From: Oscheius sp. JU75
Lineage: Eukaryota; Nematoda; Chromadorea; Rhabditida; Rhabditidae
Length of the DNA stretch: 64,000 bases
Reading direction: 5' to 3'
Assembly: GCA_037178855.1 (NCBI GenBank)
Contig: JASJZC010000003.1
Location: forward strand, 682,001-746,000
The position numbers and the translations under genes are program-made. The notes under the pieces are model-generated. The model was given only the letters and a program-made list of their open reading frames with translations, was not told where the DNA came from and did not search any database. Shown here one piece after another: positions 44,611 through 55,831 of the stretch (within the stretch, counting starts at the first letter, position 1; every line of letters begins with the position of its first letter).

Positions 44611-47600
44611 ATGGAAAATATGCAAGACGTATTCAAGAAACATGTCATAGAAATTTCTGACGACGAACTGCCAGTTGAAAAAGTTATAATCTACAAGAAT
44701 AACGCGGAAGTCAAGCGGCCAATTAGAGTCAACGTGCCACAAGGACAAGTCGAAATAAGGATCACGGTATGTATTAGGCTCCATATTAGTAATTAAGTCA
44801 AATCCCGAGTCTTTTAAATTTGCGGTTCTCGCGAACAGGCATGTTTTCTTTTCGCCCAATATTAGACATACTAGGGGTCGGGGCTGCATTTTCCGCTTTG
44901 CAAGGTTCTCCAAAATTGTAGAACTCGAAAAGTTCGCCAATTTTGCAGTAAAATGAAAAATTAAAATATGCCTCTTCGCCACGAAAAGTCCGATTGTGCT
45001 TGCGCTGAGTTTCAATGTGCCTGGTGGCGAACCCCACAAAAAGTGTTTCCAAGTTTTACTTTCTGCGCCAGCTTGGTTTTCCTGAGTATTCAATATAGCC
45101 TATACTAACACATTAGACTCTCCGTAGGTCTTGCAATGACAAAAAATTTAAGGACTGCGATGTTCAGCGTTTCGACTATATTTGTGACTATATTTGTACG
45201 AAACAATTTACAGAATCTTCGCGACAGTGTTCATGGCGAAAACCTTAGAGTAGATGGGCCGGGAAGAAGATACGTCCGCGGAATGCGTCTGCAGTCACAG
45301 GAAGATTTAAATGCTGACGTCTCCACAGAGGTAATAAATTCTAACTGATAGTTTAAGAGCATTTTTACAGCCTCTGAAAACCATTAGAAACAGGCACGAC
45401 GAGCTTGATCAGCAGTGCTATATTCTTTTGAATGATCAAGAAATTGTCCAGAAACGAATTGGAGCTCTCGACTCTATGGTCTATCACACATTCAACAAAG
45501 AAAGTGTGCCGTCGTCGTTGAAATCAATGGAGAGAACACATAACTATTACGCCAGCGAGATGAAGAAGCTAAAAAATGGTAAGTACGTGTAAGTCATATG
45601 TGTTTGGTTTTATCCAGTAGTGGTTCGGTCGAGTTTTGAATTGGAAAAGAGTGAACCAGTGCGTTCCGACCTGGCCCTCAGATGCTCGAACTATCCTAAA
45701 TTTCCGCTCAAAAACATTGCTCGCCGCAGGCGCGGGCTGAACGGGCCGAAAAGCTCCAGGCCCAGGTTTGTTTGTCTGCAGCATGCACTTGGTTGCACTG
45801 CATGCTGTTATAAATGGGCCCGTTCGGCCAAGCAAATTGCGAAAATTTTTCTGCTTCAGAAAATTTGGAACTCGACGATAAAATTGCTGTAATCATGAGG
45901 CAGATGGATCACTCGTCCAAAGAATTGGTCGCTGCGCGCACGAAAGTGCCGAAATTGACGTATGAGTCCGTTTTTTTAATATACAACAATATTACAGAAC
46001 AATTGCTATTTCCCTAGATTCTCCAGGTGGCGATTTGAAACTTTGTTTGTCCTACATCAATGCTGATGTGTTCTGGGCTCCGAGATATTACGTCTATGTG
46101 GACACAAAACACAGAACACCGTCCGTAGCAGTCCGGTGCGCAGCTGAAATTTACAACCTGTGCTGTAAGCAGTGGATCAAAGTTCCGGTAACTTTCTCGT
46201 CCGGAAGCATCGATTGGGAAACATCGATAGAAATGCCTGGTAGAGATGAGAGGAAGAGAAGAATCTCTGGCGATTCCTCCGATTCCGGCGAGGAAGACAA
46301 TGAGACAGGTTCAGCCCAAGAAAAGCTGGAGAAGTCTGCGCCCAAGGTAGAATTTGTGGCACAAAAGCCACTTACTGTCCCTCGCCAGCCCGGATACTTC
46401 CTGTTCGGAAATGTAATTCTTTACCTTAAAAGTTGTAATTGAAGCCGAAGCTTATAGTCTGTCCAGAGAAAGAGAGCGCTTTTCAAATGAGCACGCCTGA
46501 GAATTTTGACTGCGCACCGATTTATTCCAAGCAAATCTTCGATGCGCAGCTAGGAAAATGCTTGCCGCGCAGTTCGTATAGTATATTCAGCTTGGAAGTT
46601 CACAACGCAGTTCTTTAACATCGTTCATCGCGAGACCGATTGCACTGAAAATGGTCTCTCGACGAACGATGTTAAAGGGCTGCGTTGTGAACTTCCAAGC
46701 CGAACAGACTATACTCTCTTTTCCTTGAACAGACGTGAATATGCAATTGCGAAGCTGCGTTATTTGAGCAGAAAAGGCGTTTTCGAGTCTTCCAATGTTC
46801 TGCAAAGTTGTAGCCCGTGAATTGCTCTACAATCTTGCAGGAAATCGGAAAGCTCAAAAATGTCGTTTTCAGCCAAAAACACAGATGTACGCAATACCGT
46901 ATTCACTTAAGCAGACCTGCGTCTATCAGAGCTTTTACGGCATTTGTCTGTTCAGGCAGAAATCGGTAGCTTCGAGGCAGAACCCAGATTTATCCATCAA
47001 TGTCTTCCGAGTCAGGACGAGAATATTTTCCTGGCAGCCTTGATCTGTAACAACAGCGAGTTTACTCTAATACCTGGAATGGTTTCCGTTTTTCTGAGCG
47101 GCTCTCTCGCTCAAAAATATCAGCTTCCGGAACGCATCCTACCGAAGGAGACATTTCGGATTCAGCTGGGAATAGACCCTTTGGTCAAAATGGTGTACCC
47201 ACCAGCTAAACATCATCAGATTTCGTTAGCGGAAAATGAACAGGAAATTGTGATCACGAACAACAGGAAGGATCCGATACAGCTGGAAGTGAAGGAAACT
47301 CTTCCTCAACAGGATAGAGAGAACGTGAGTCTTGGGTACTGTCACTGTCTACCTCTGTCTCTGTCTCTGTCCCTGTCTGTCTCTGTCTTTGTTACTGTCT
47401 CTTTCACTGTCACAACTACTTAAGTTTTGTTTCTCTTGTTTCTCTCTTTCTCTCAAACTGACACTGACATTCTCAGCCTGTCCCCATCAATGTCACTGTG
47501 GCTGTCACAGACGCCGCATTTTCCCTCTGTCACTGTCTTTCTCCCACTTTCGGTTCCTATCAGTGAATCACATCAGTCTCTTTCTCTTTATCTCCCTATT

Positions 47601-47690
47601 ATTCAGATCACCGAATCCATTGTCACTCGTCAGTTTACAATCAACCCATCTGAAGAAAAGTTCCTTCCCATCCAAGTACTCCACCCGTAA
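44611..47690 (+). CDS. DUF4140/DUF4139 protein, F37C4.5-like (paralogue 2)
   Basis: Exons 44611..44766, 45214..45330, 45371..45578, 45860..45959, 45998..46412, 46956..47324 and a last exon 47607..47690 (TAA). Exon boundaries and phases match paralogue 1 one for one. The protein begins MENMQDVFKKHVIEISDDEL, then VEKVIIYKNNAEVK (DUF4140). The DUF4139 part starts IAISLDSPGGDLKLCLSYIN and WAPRYYVYVDT. An acidic/basic insertion (RDERKRRISGDSSDSGEEDN) lies where paralogue 1 has its NLS-like stretch. The exon or exons between 47324 and 47607 could not be fixed: a Cys/Ser-rich candidate follows CTCAG at about 47477 (PVPINVTVAV...), but its donor is unclear. Confidence 0.78.
46577..46713. repeat. 137-nt foldback (61-bp arms) in an intron
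   Basis: The arms 46577-46637 and 46653-46713 are inverted copies with a few mismatches around a 15-nt loop. The inner 46 bp (TTGGAAGTTCACAACGCAG... to GAGACC) differ at 4 positions. It sits in the 543-nt intron of DUF4139 paralogue 2. It could be a small MITE/foldback element or a source of small RNA. Confidence 0.75.
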
Positions 47691-48384
47691 GGGGTTTGTT
47701 CTGCTCAATTTATTAAATATTGTTTTCGTGTCTGTGTCTATCTGTGTGTGTGTGTGTGTGTCTGAAGTCAACAATTAGTGTGCACTACTTTGTGCGCGCA
47801 CTAATTGTTTGCAAAACAAGCCAAATCGAGCCAATTCGGGAGATAGCTTTGTTGAGAGAACGTTGCTCCTGCCATGATAGCTCGACTGACGGGAAACATG
47901 CGGACAGGTTCAAATGTGAGGCAAGGGACTAGAGAAATTTAAACAGGGCAGGGTTCAAAGGAAGGGTCATATGAGCCCCCTAGGGGCAATAGTCAAACTA
48001 GCTCTACTGAAAAAAAAACGGTCGAACAGGTTGAAGCTAAAGGGAAGGGCCAAGAGAGATTGACAGAAGAGAATCGAAACCGAGAAACGTTCATGTTCTA
48101 ATTGTCATTGAGTCCCTTGGAGTGATAGCCATTGGAGTTAAATAGATGTGGATACGAGAGATGGGAAGTGGGGTCAAAGGGTAGGAAGTGTGTTTAACTG
48201 ATTAGCAGTGATCATTAGCAATCATTTTAGTGGGGAAAGGACAAGAGTGTAGGTACGCCCCGAAGGGGCAATGGCCTAATTTGTTGCATGTAACATTCTC
48301 TTTGAAATCTACAAAACTTTATAACCGTGAAAAATGGATAAAATTACGTATTAACATCGGAAATATGTGGTCAAAAAGACTGAG
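47691..48384. other. Intergenic region
   Basis: After paralogue 2 there is a (TG)n run (about 47745-47761) and GTGCACTACTTTGTGCGCGCAC palindrome-like sequence (about 47779-47800), then unique purine-rich sequence. No gene is supported. Confidence 0.45.
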
Positions 48385-49524
48385 TTATGGCTGGAGGAGC
48401 TCTCTTCGCCGAAGATATCGAACAATGTCCTTGATCTTGTAGAAGACACCCCGAGCACAATTGGCCAAGAATACGTTGTTCGTATACCGGGCATAACAGT
48501 AGATTCGCCTAAATTATGCTGTTTGGCCTAAAAATGGGAAAAACTAACCGGGTAGTTTGTTTTGCCTCATCGACATTGCCAAGCTGCGCCACGCTCAGAG
48601 CCTTGTAGAGGTAGCATCGGGCCTGTAGCACCTCATTTCCAATCTCTTGGGCTACTTTGAGCTGGTGCTGGGTGACGAGACCGGCTCTTTCGGCCTGTAA
48701 TGCAAGAGTATATAGGTGAAAACATCGGATTCCACAATGCTGTAATAAAAGCGGATTGTTGAACAGAAAAACTTCATGCAACAATGGAAATGATGCTATT
48801 TTAGCTGCAAAAATACGTCCGTGGCGGGACTCCTAGACACGCGGGATATCAAATCGAGTTAATTTCGCTCTTTTTTGTTTCAGCCTAGCAACTTGTGTTT
48901 TCGTTCTCTTCTGTTCCTTTCGTTTCTAAAACGTGGTAACTTTCTGTAATATTTTTATTTTGTTTCGTGCCCAATATCTTATTTTCACCACAAAAGTCTG
49001 GCTCAAAACTCGATGAACAGCTTCTGGTATTCGAACCTTAAGATTGCCCTTCCGGTGAAATCTTTTCCAATCAAATCCTGTTGAAAAGGCAAAAACCGTA
49101 CCCATTTCCTATCATAATCGCCCATCGAGGAGAAGGCTCCCCCAAACGTGGACAGATTCCAGAGCAGGGATTCGGCTTCCAATGTCCTACGCAAATGGAC
49201 CAAAACGAGGTGTTCCCTGAATTTTTTAATAGTAAATAAAATTTTAAGCCAAAAATCCTACCAATATCTGTCAATTGTCTCTCCAGGCCAGTCTTCACAT
49301 CGTAGAGTTAAAATTACTGTCTGAATTCGGGATTTTAGCTGAAACTAAAGTACAAAACTCACTTTTTCCTTAGTAACTGCCATTTTTCTGCGCACCAACT
49401 GCCAAAACCGTCCATTTTCCACGGCTAGATGGTATAAAATCGGTCGAAAATGGTCTCCGGAACAGCTCCATCGAATTCTTCTCGTCTCTAGACTCGTGCT
49501 CGGCTCCGATATCCTCGCTAGCAT
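48385..49524 (-). CDS. Small 201-aa protein, conserved-looking, function unknown
   Basis: complement(join(48385..48508, 48549..48694, 49102..49216, 49262..49320, 49363..49524)), all phases consistent, stop TAA. It begins MLARISEPSTSLETRRIRWS, then has TLEAESLLWNLSTFGGAFSS and MGDYDRKW. Two helical stretches follow, KVAQEIGNEVLQARCYLYKA and RYTNNVFLANCARGVFYKIK, giving a TPR-like alternation of helices. I believe animals have homologues with this LLWNLSTFGGAF pattern but cannot name the family. It starts 149 bp behind the stop of the pseudouridine synthase on the same strand, which fits a nematode operon. Confidence 0.75.
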
Positions 49525-49673
49525 CTAGTTAACCAGTTATACCATGTTATAATATAACTCTCTTAGACAATGAAATAGTGGAAAATCCTGGGTTTTCACG
49601 GTAAAAAGTATTTAAAAAAATCTTAATTTTGCACAGAGGAAAACTAACTAGTTAACTAACTACAAAAAAGTGA

Positions 49674-51947
49674 CTATCTTTTCAAGAGTTTGAGCTTCTG
49701 TAGGAGCCAGGTGAAGTGAGGGGGCATGGGAGCACGGATGACGATGTCGGGCTGTTGAACATTGGCCGAGGGAAAACGCATCTGGAAATGAAGAGGTATT
49801 GTGAGTATGTGTGGGTATTTTGGTAAAGCAAGTGTGTCACTGACACTATCGCTGTCTCAGTCTTCTTGACATGTACAGCTAGAGAAAAACAGACGCAAAA
49901 CAGACTCTTGCCATAAAAACGAACCTGTTGAAGATGCGAGTGCATTGGCAATTTCCTTCCCTGCGTTTCGGTCAATCCGAGCCTATTAAGGAAGGGTTTA
50001 GGGTATCTAAAAACCCGCCTTTTAAGTAAAATTTAAAAAACAAACTTTAACGGCTGGCTCGGATCCGTGCTACCATATTTGTGGTCATCGAAAAGCGTCA
50101 GCTTGGCCAGACTAAGATGGCAGCGGAGCTGGTGAGGAACCTCTGAAATTATCTGGTTTTTTCAGACCAAAACGGCGAAAAGTACCATTTTTGGTCTCGG
50201 CCTCAATGTAACTGACGCCGTCGACGGACGCCAGCGGCTTGAGAAGGGTCGTACCGTGAAAAATCTGCTTCTGGGTCTGGTTGGTGAAGAGCGGGAGGAG
50301 CTGCAAATCGTATTTCTTCAGCCGAAAAAAGTTGTACCTTAAACTGTGGCTTGCCCTTATTCTCATAGAGTTTCTTCACCAGCGGGATGGTGATCTCGAT
50401 GGACTCATCGAGTGTTCCCTTGACTAGACAGCGATGAGTCAAGGTAGCCTCTTTTAGCTGGTCCTGGGCTTCGGATTGGGCCAGAGCGCTTCTGAAAAAC
50501 GTTGGTTTGGAAAGAAAATAGGGTAATTTTGGAGTTTTGTGTCTGTTTTAAAGTATGCGAGGCATAAATATTTAAACTGATTCAGTCACAGCCCAGTACC
50601 AATACTCTTCAAAAACATCAAAATTCAGATTCTGTGTTTCGGGTCCAATATCTAAAGTCATGTATCTACCGAACGAGCCGCGCATACTCTGCGTTGTAGC
50701 ACGATTGGTTAGCTCTCTGGCCAGACTCCAGGTAGGATCTTGTCTTTGTGAATATAAGATTTCTCTTTGCGAATTTCGGCGATATGTAGGGCATCCGTGG
50801 GCACACTCAGTCTGATTCCGACCGAATATAGACTCGGACAGGCAAAATAAAAGAGCTTACGTGGCGAAAAGAATGACTCCAGACTGCTGAAGATCAAGAG
50901 AGCGGACGAGATGAAGACGCTCGACTTTTGGTGCGACACGGGCCTTCAAGACCTGAAGAAGCCGATCAAACTGATTCTGGAGCTTCGAGCCGGAGTAGGG
51001 CAGGCCGTAGGGCTTGTCAAAGGCGATCAGGTTAGCTAAAATCGGAATTTTTGAATCCTAAAAAGCCCGGGAAACCCACAGTTTTGAAAAATGATCCTAT
51101 TGGCCAGGTACTCGACAAGCAGGTCCTGACTCATGCCTTGGACTGGCGGCATGTTGGCCCGAAGTGTCTGGATTACTGTCATAGCCTGTTCCTGTGAGTT
51201 TTTTTGTGCAAAAAACTGATATAAAGCTTACTTTTTCTTGGGGACCGTCGAAGTCGCGACGAGAATCCTGTCTTTTTCTCTTTCCTCCTTTTTTCTGTTG
51301 AATTCTAGGCTCGGGCTCGTTTCGAACCATGTCCGTTTCCTTCTCCTCCGTCTGACGACGTTTTCTATTGGCCTCGAGGTTCTTTCGAGCCAGATGACCG
51401 ACCACCGGGCCGTTTTCTTCCTTCTGAGGACTGTTCGCTTCGTAAAAGAGCTCGTGATGACTTTTTTCCATAGTTGGGGAAGGATTTTTCTGAAAAATGA
51501 TACTTAAACCGAAGATAGATCGGGTACCTGCTTGAAATCAACTTTCTGACCGATTTTTTCATAGAATTCGTCAGAAAATCGCTGTTTGTCGCCTCCTTCA
51601 AGCCCTGAGAAGTACTGTTTTTCAAGAAAATCTGTTCCCGAATCTCTTGGCTTTTCCTCCTGGATATTCTCGTTGCCGGAACGCTCCTGAATCGAGTTTT
51701 ATGACAAAAAGACAGAGGAATACCATAATTTCGGGGAAGAAGGCTTGATCCATAAATTTCGAGCCCGGAAGCTGTTTAGCATTACTATTAGACGATCTGG
51801 GAGTTTCTTCGACCTAAAACAGCGGATTTACAGTCAAAAACCATGGGAAGGTACCGGTGAATGGTCCTTCTCCGGACCCTGAGCTGTGTAGGACGGCGAA
51901 ACGTATTCAATACCGAAGAAGTCGTCGCTCGGGGCTCCTTTCGTCAT
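49674..51947 (-). CDS. RluA-family pseudouridine synthase, RPUSD4-like
   Basis: complement(join(49674..49781, 49925..49982, 50046..50142, 50186..50300, 50338..50491, 50861..51035, 51080..51191, 51232..51489, 51528..51686, 51724..51813, 51855..51947)), 472 residues. Residues about 240-430 match RluA-type synthases: LIAFDKPYGLPYSG, HLVRSLDLQQSGVILFAT with the catalytic Asp at about 285, THRCLVKG, VPHQLRCHLS, LFDDHKYGS, and LPMHSHLQQMRFP. The usual HRLD box is RSLD, so the Arg before the catalytic Leu-Asp is Ser. The first 235 residues are a hydrophilic extension with NLS-like GGKRKRQDSRRD and no clear mitochondrial presequence. The family converts uridine to pseudouridine in RNA; the target here is unknown. 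Confidence 0.82.
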
Positions 51948-52358
51948 TTTCTCGCCTAACTTAGACTATTTAAGAGAAAACAGGCTACTAGGCAGAAAAG
52001 AAGGTGGATGTATCAGTTTGAAGCAGGAAGAACGGTTTACCGAATTTTTTTTACCGCTATAGCTTTTTACAGCTACTACTTTGACCTAGAAGCTTTTCGG
52101 CACTATTTTCAGCCGAAATGACGAGAAAAATTGGTAGTAAAGGAGAAGTAAACAGGCTTGAGCTGTGAGAAAAGGGAGTACGCAAAAGTACGTCAGCATT
52201 TGAATCTCCGTCCCTATATATTTTAGTTACGAAAGTGCGGAAATTTTAAAAACTACAGTATCTTGGATTTCTCTGCAAATTTGGCTGTTTCACACCCTCA
52301 GTTCAATAATATTCAGAGAGCCCATAAACGTTTTATTGGAAAAAAAAAAAAACAAAAA
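51948..52358. other. Intergenic, no gene seen
   Basis: AT-rich spacer between the stop of DUF4139 paralogue 3 (52359) and the start of the pseudouridine synthase, all on the minus strand. There is an A12 run at about 52341-52352. No element recognised. Confidence 0.5.
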
Positions 52359-55280
52359 TTATAGAGATTCCAAGTAGGACAAGGTTTGATCGCTGGGGTG
52401 TTCGATGGAGTACTTGACAACCAGGTCCAGAACCTGTCCGTCGTGCATTTGGACAGTCCATTCGAGGTTGTTTGCCTTGGTTAGGCGAACACCCTGTTGC
52501 TCATTAGCATCCATCCAAGCTACATGGGTTGGTTCCTTGTCCAGGGCCACGTAGTTGACAGGATGAAGGAGACGGACCTAAAAGTTGACAATGACAGAAA
52601 CAAAGAGACAGAGAGATAGGGAAGCAGAGCAACAGAGAAACAAACTCTTACCTTGATCTTATCCTCGACCGACCGAGGAATCTGTTCCTTTATTGTCAGG
52701 ACAATAGCACTCTTCCTAGTGTTCCTGATCGTAATGTCCTGCTCCGTATTGACCAGGGACCACTTGGAGATCATTCCGCTCTGAAACCCCTACTCTCACT
52801 CTCACAAAAACGGCGTACCTTCTCATGGTAGGTCTTGACCGGCTTGTAGACTACTTTGATTCCTGGGTCGACTCCTAGAGAACAAGTGAACTTTTCTCCT
52901 GGAGAGACAGACTTGAGGTCGACCTTGTTGACGAACGAATTGTTCAAGAAGATCGAGGCTTCGCCTCGGAGGAGAGGAAAAGGACTGTCGTTCATCATGG
53001 AAGCAGCCAGGAAGACAGAGGACGATTTGCGAGGAACACATTCGTGGGAAAGTTGAGGAACCATGCTGATCATACCGATGGTAACCTGAAACTGTCTCTG
53101 TTTCTGTCTCTGCTTGTTACTGTCACCTTATGAACATCTCCTCCACTGGGAACCACTCCCGGTCGACTGATTGTGAACTCCGTGCTCAAGACCTGGTCTT
53201 TGACATCTCTGGCCACAGCATGCTCAAACTTTTTTATCGAGGCCGAGCTACCAGAGTCGATTGAAGTGTCTACTTCGAACTTTTCTTGAACACCTCGTTG
53301 TAATCGGCCTAGGTTTAGAGTTCTAGAATGCTGAACCGCAGGTGTCGAAGCCGCTTGCAGAAACTTGACTTCCAGGGTCCCCAGCTCCGGAATGTTCCCG
53401 CCAAGACTGGGTTGCGAGGTTGAGAGAGTAATAGGGACTTCCAGCCAGTCTTCTCCAGTTGACTGACTGATCTGACCGAAGTAGGTCATCCTCATCATGG
53501 GACCAGAAGAGTAAGTGTCCACGCGGATGTCATAAGTGGGAAACCAGCTCGCCTTCAGAACCTGATAGGTCAAATAGAGTTGGATCTTTCCATCGTGTTT
53601 GGATTCCAAGGCGATGACGAAGGTTCTGAATGTAGAACTATCTTTCTCTGCCCCTCTGTCTCTCCGTCTTTCTTTCCCACTGTAAACTTTAGCAACTAAA
53701 TCATTGCATCTCTATCGAGAGTCACTTTCGGCGCCAAGCTTATCTTTCGATTTTCGGGCACCAGAACTTATTTTCGCGCTTTGGGATGTTCTGCAAAGTT
53801 GTAGCTCGAATAAGTTGATACAACCTTTCAGAACATTGTTTTGTTTGAAACCCGCGTTTTCTAGCAATTACAGGTGGACAAGTTCAAGCTAAAAATGGTA
53901 CTGCACACCACTGCGGCGCCTGTTTCGGGCTCAGAACATGGTTTTTTCAAGGTTTTGAAGTTCTGCAAAGCTGTAGCCAGTATCAGAATCTACAAATTTG
54001 CAGAAAATCGTGTTGCTCGAAAAGGCTTTATTGGACTCGATAAGTTATTGGATTGTTTGGTCAGGGGTCGGTCGCCCGTGTCACCCCCGTACCATCTCCT
54101 CTTGGTCTGTACCCTATATAGTTAGGAGAGCCACACCACGTCGGCTTTCGGGCTCATGTATCGTTCTTGCGGTACCCTCAGACCATGATCGTTGTAGAAC
54201 GAGTCTAACGAAGTAGCTTCGAGAGTGGTCTAGGGAAAAATACTGCTTTTTTGGAGAAAAAAGGGCGCTGGTTTGACTTATTGTCAAGTCAGAGGACTTT
54301 TTTTCTTGCGGTGTTTCGAAAAACGCTTTATCTTCCAAATGTGTCTCTCTGCTGAATCTCCTTACGTAACGCTGGCGTTAATGTCCGTGAGAGAAGATTA
54401 GCTCCAAGTAACTTGGGTAACAAATCGAAAATCTAGAGAAAAATACTGCTTTTTGCAGAAACAAAGGGCTCTGGCCAGACATTAGAGCCCTTTTTTCAGT
54501 GTCCTTTTAGATACTTTGTAAAAAATGCCACAACCTTATAGCATCGTATACCCTGCCTGCTGTCTCTCTGTCACTCACGTTGCATACTGATAGTTCAGGT
54601 CACTCTTCGTAGCTTTTCTGAACTCTAGCTCCAATTTATTCAGTTTCTTCTCAGCTTGTACTAGACTCTCCTCCACCTCCAACAGAGCTGAACCAAATAC
54701 TATAACTACAATTTTCGCTCACTCTCTCTGACAATCTCTGTCTCCGAGTCATGGAACGTGAACAGTTTCTCGATGTTGTTGACTGCCGAGTCCGATTCGA
54801 ACTTGGATCCTAGCTGGGAGATCAGATTTTCTAGAGCCAGTTCCTTTTTCTTTAAGGCATTCTGTCTCCCCTTGATTCTGGCCACCTCTTTCCGCTGAGC
54901 GTCGCGACGGGAACGAATTTCGGCAACCTGAAATGGCTTCTGTCCAAGTCAGAATGGTAGTACCTTTGAATTATCCTTCTCTTCCTCCATGACCGGCTTG
55001 TTGACTGTCTGGACCTCGTGAATGAGTACATCTCCCAGTCCATCTACTCGTATAGAGTCCTTGACCAGACAGTTGGTCACATTCTGAAAACTTTCCGTTA
55101 CTGTCTCTCTGTCTCTCTCACCTTGATATGAATCTCATTGATTCCAGCCTGGATGTCAGTTTTGACGACTCGAACCACTTCAGCTCGGTCATTGTAGACG
55201 GTAACTTTGTGAATTTGCTGTTCACGGCACTCCAATTCCACCAAATTTGGCTTGGCGTTGTTCTTCTGAGCCTGTGACAT
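52359..55280 (-). CDS. DUF4140/DUF4139 protein, F37C4.5-like (paralogue 3, canonical form)
   Basis: complement(join(52359..52577, 52652..52780, 52819..53085, 53127..53625, 54579..54687, 54723..54927, 54964..55083, 55122..55280)), 568 residues to TAA. DUF4140 part: IHKVTVYNDRAEVVRVVKTD, INEIHIKNVTN, DSIRVDGLGD. Residues about 95-200 are a charged coiled coil (RRDAQRKEVARIKGRQNALK). DUF4139 part: LTYQVLKASWFPTYDIRVDT, YFGQISQSTGEDWLEVPITL, STSQPSLGGNIPEL, and C-terminal NTEQDITIRNTRKSAIVLTI and LEWTVQMHDGQ. It is closer to the family consensus than paralogues 1 and 2. It shares their exon phases in the first half, so all three derive from one ancestor. Intron 4 (953 nt) carries dispersed repeats. 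Confidence 0.87.
53786..53990. repeat. Dispersed repeat with core ATGTTCTGCAAAGTTGTAGC
   Basis: The 20-nt core at 53786-53805 recurs exactly at 46795-46814, in an intron of DUF4139 paralogue 2, and with changes at about 53957-53977. The flanks are only loosely alike. All copies are intronic and lie in plus orientation, although the host genes are on opposite strands. Confidence 0.6.
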
Positions 55281-55831
55281 GCCTAGAAGTTAACAGTCAG
55301 ATTGGGAAAATCAAAAAGAGTTGAGTTGTTGCGAGTTGAAGGACTGTGCCAGCTGGGGTATTTGCCCAGGCACCCAATAGATAAGAAGATACGTGGGTCA
55401 GCAAATATTCTGTCTCAAAAAGGTAGAGCATCCTATTCTCGGAAACCCCTTGGAATACTTGCCGGAAGTATTGGAAACTGGGAAGTTCCACGTTGGAGGC
55501 ACTAGGAAGTGTCTAAACCACTGGTATGACTCTTTCTCTGCACATTGTCTCCTTATCAGAGCTGCCTCTTTCTCTCTCTCTCACTCTCTTTCTTTGCTGA
55601 CCACAAATGTCGCTGAATCAGAGCTAGAATGATGGAATTTAGAGCGGGTTTCGAAAGAACAAGGTGGGAAGAATTATACAGTCATCCCATGACTGTCTAT
55701 CAGAGACAGAGAGAGAGAGAGAGAGAGACATTGACATTATTTATTCACTATATCATCTTCCAGGAGTTTTCACAGACGACGAAGTTATAGGAGAAACGGG
55801 TCCTGAAACATTTGATAGTCATCACCTTTAC
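55281..55831. other. Intergenic region with simple repeats
   Basis: This separates the 5' end of DUF4139 paralogue 3 from the 3' end of the receptor gene; both are on the minus strand. It contains TCTCTCTCTC (about 55571-55585) and GAGAGAGAGAGAGAGACA (about 55713-55730). No exon is supported. Confidence 0.45.

Noticed and set aside
47477-47580. Exon PVPINVTVAVTDAAF... completing DUF4139 paralogue 2
   Set aside because: Plausible from its acceptor, but no donor gives the right phase into 47607 with a convincing length, so it was not placed in the model.
49003-49101. Extension of the small gene's third exon to a stop at 49003
   Set aside because: Splicing at GTACGG (49101) joins the next exon in phase and gives a longer, more protein-like product.
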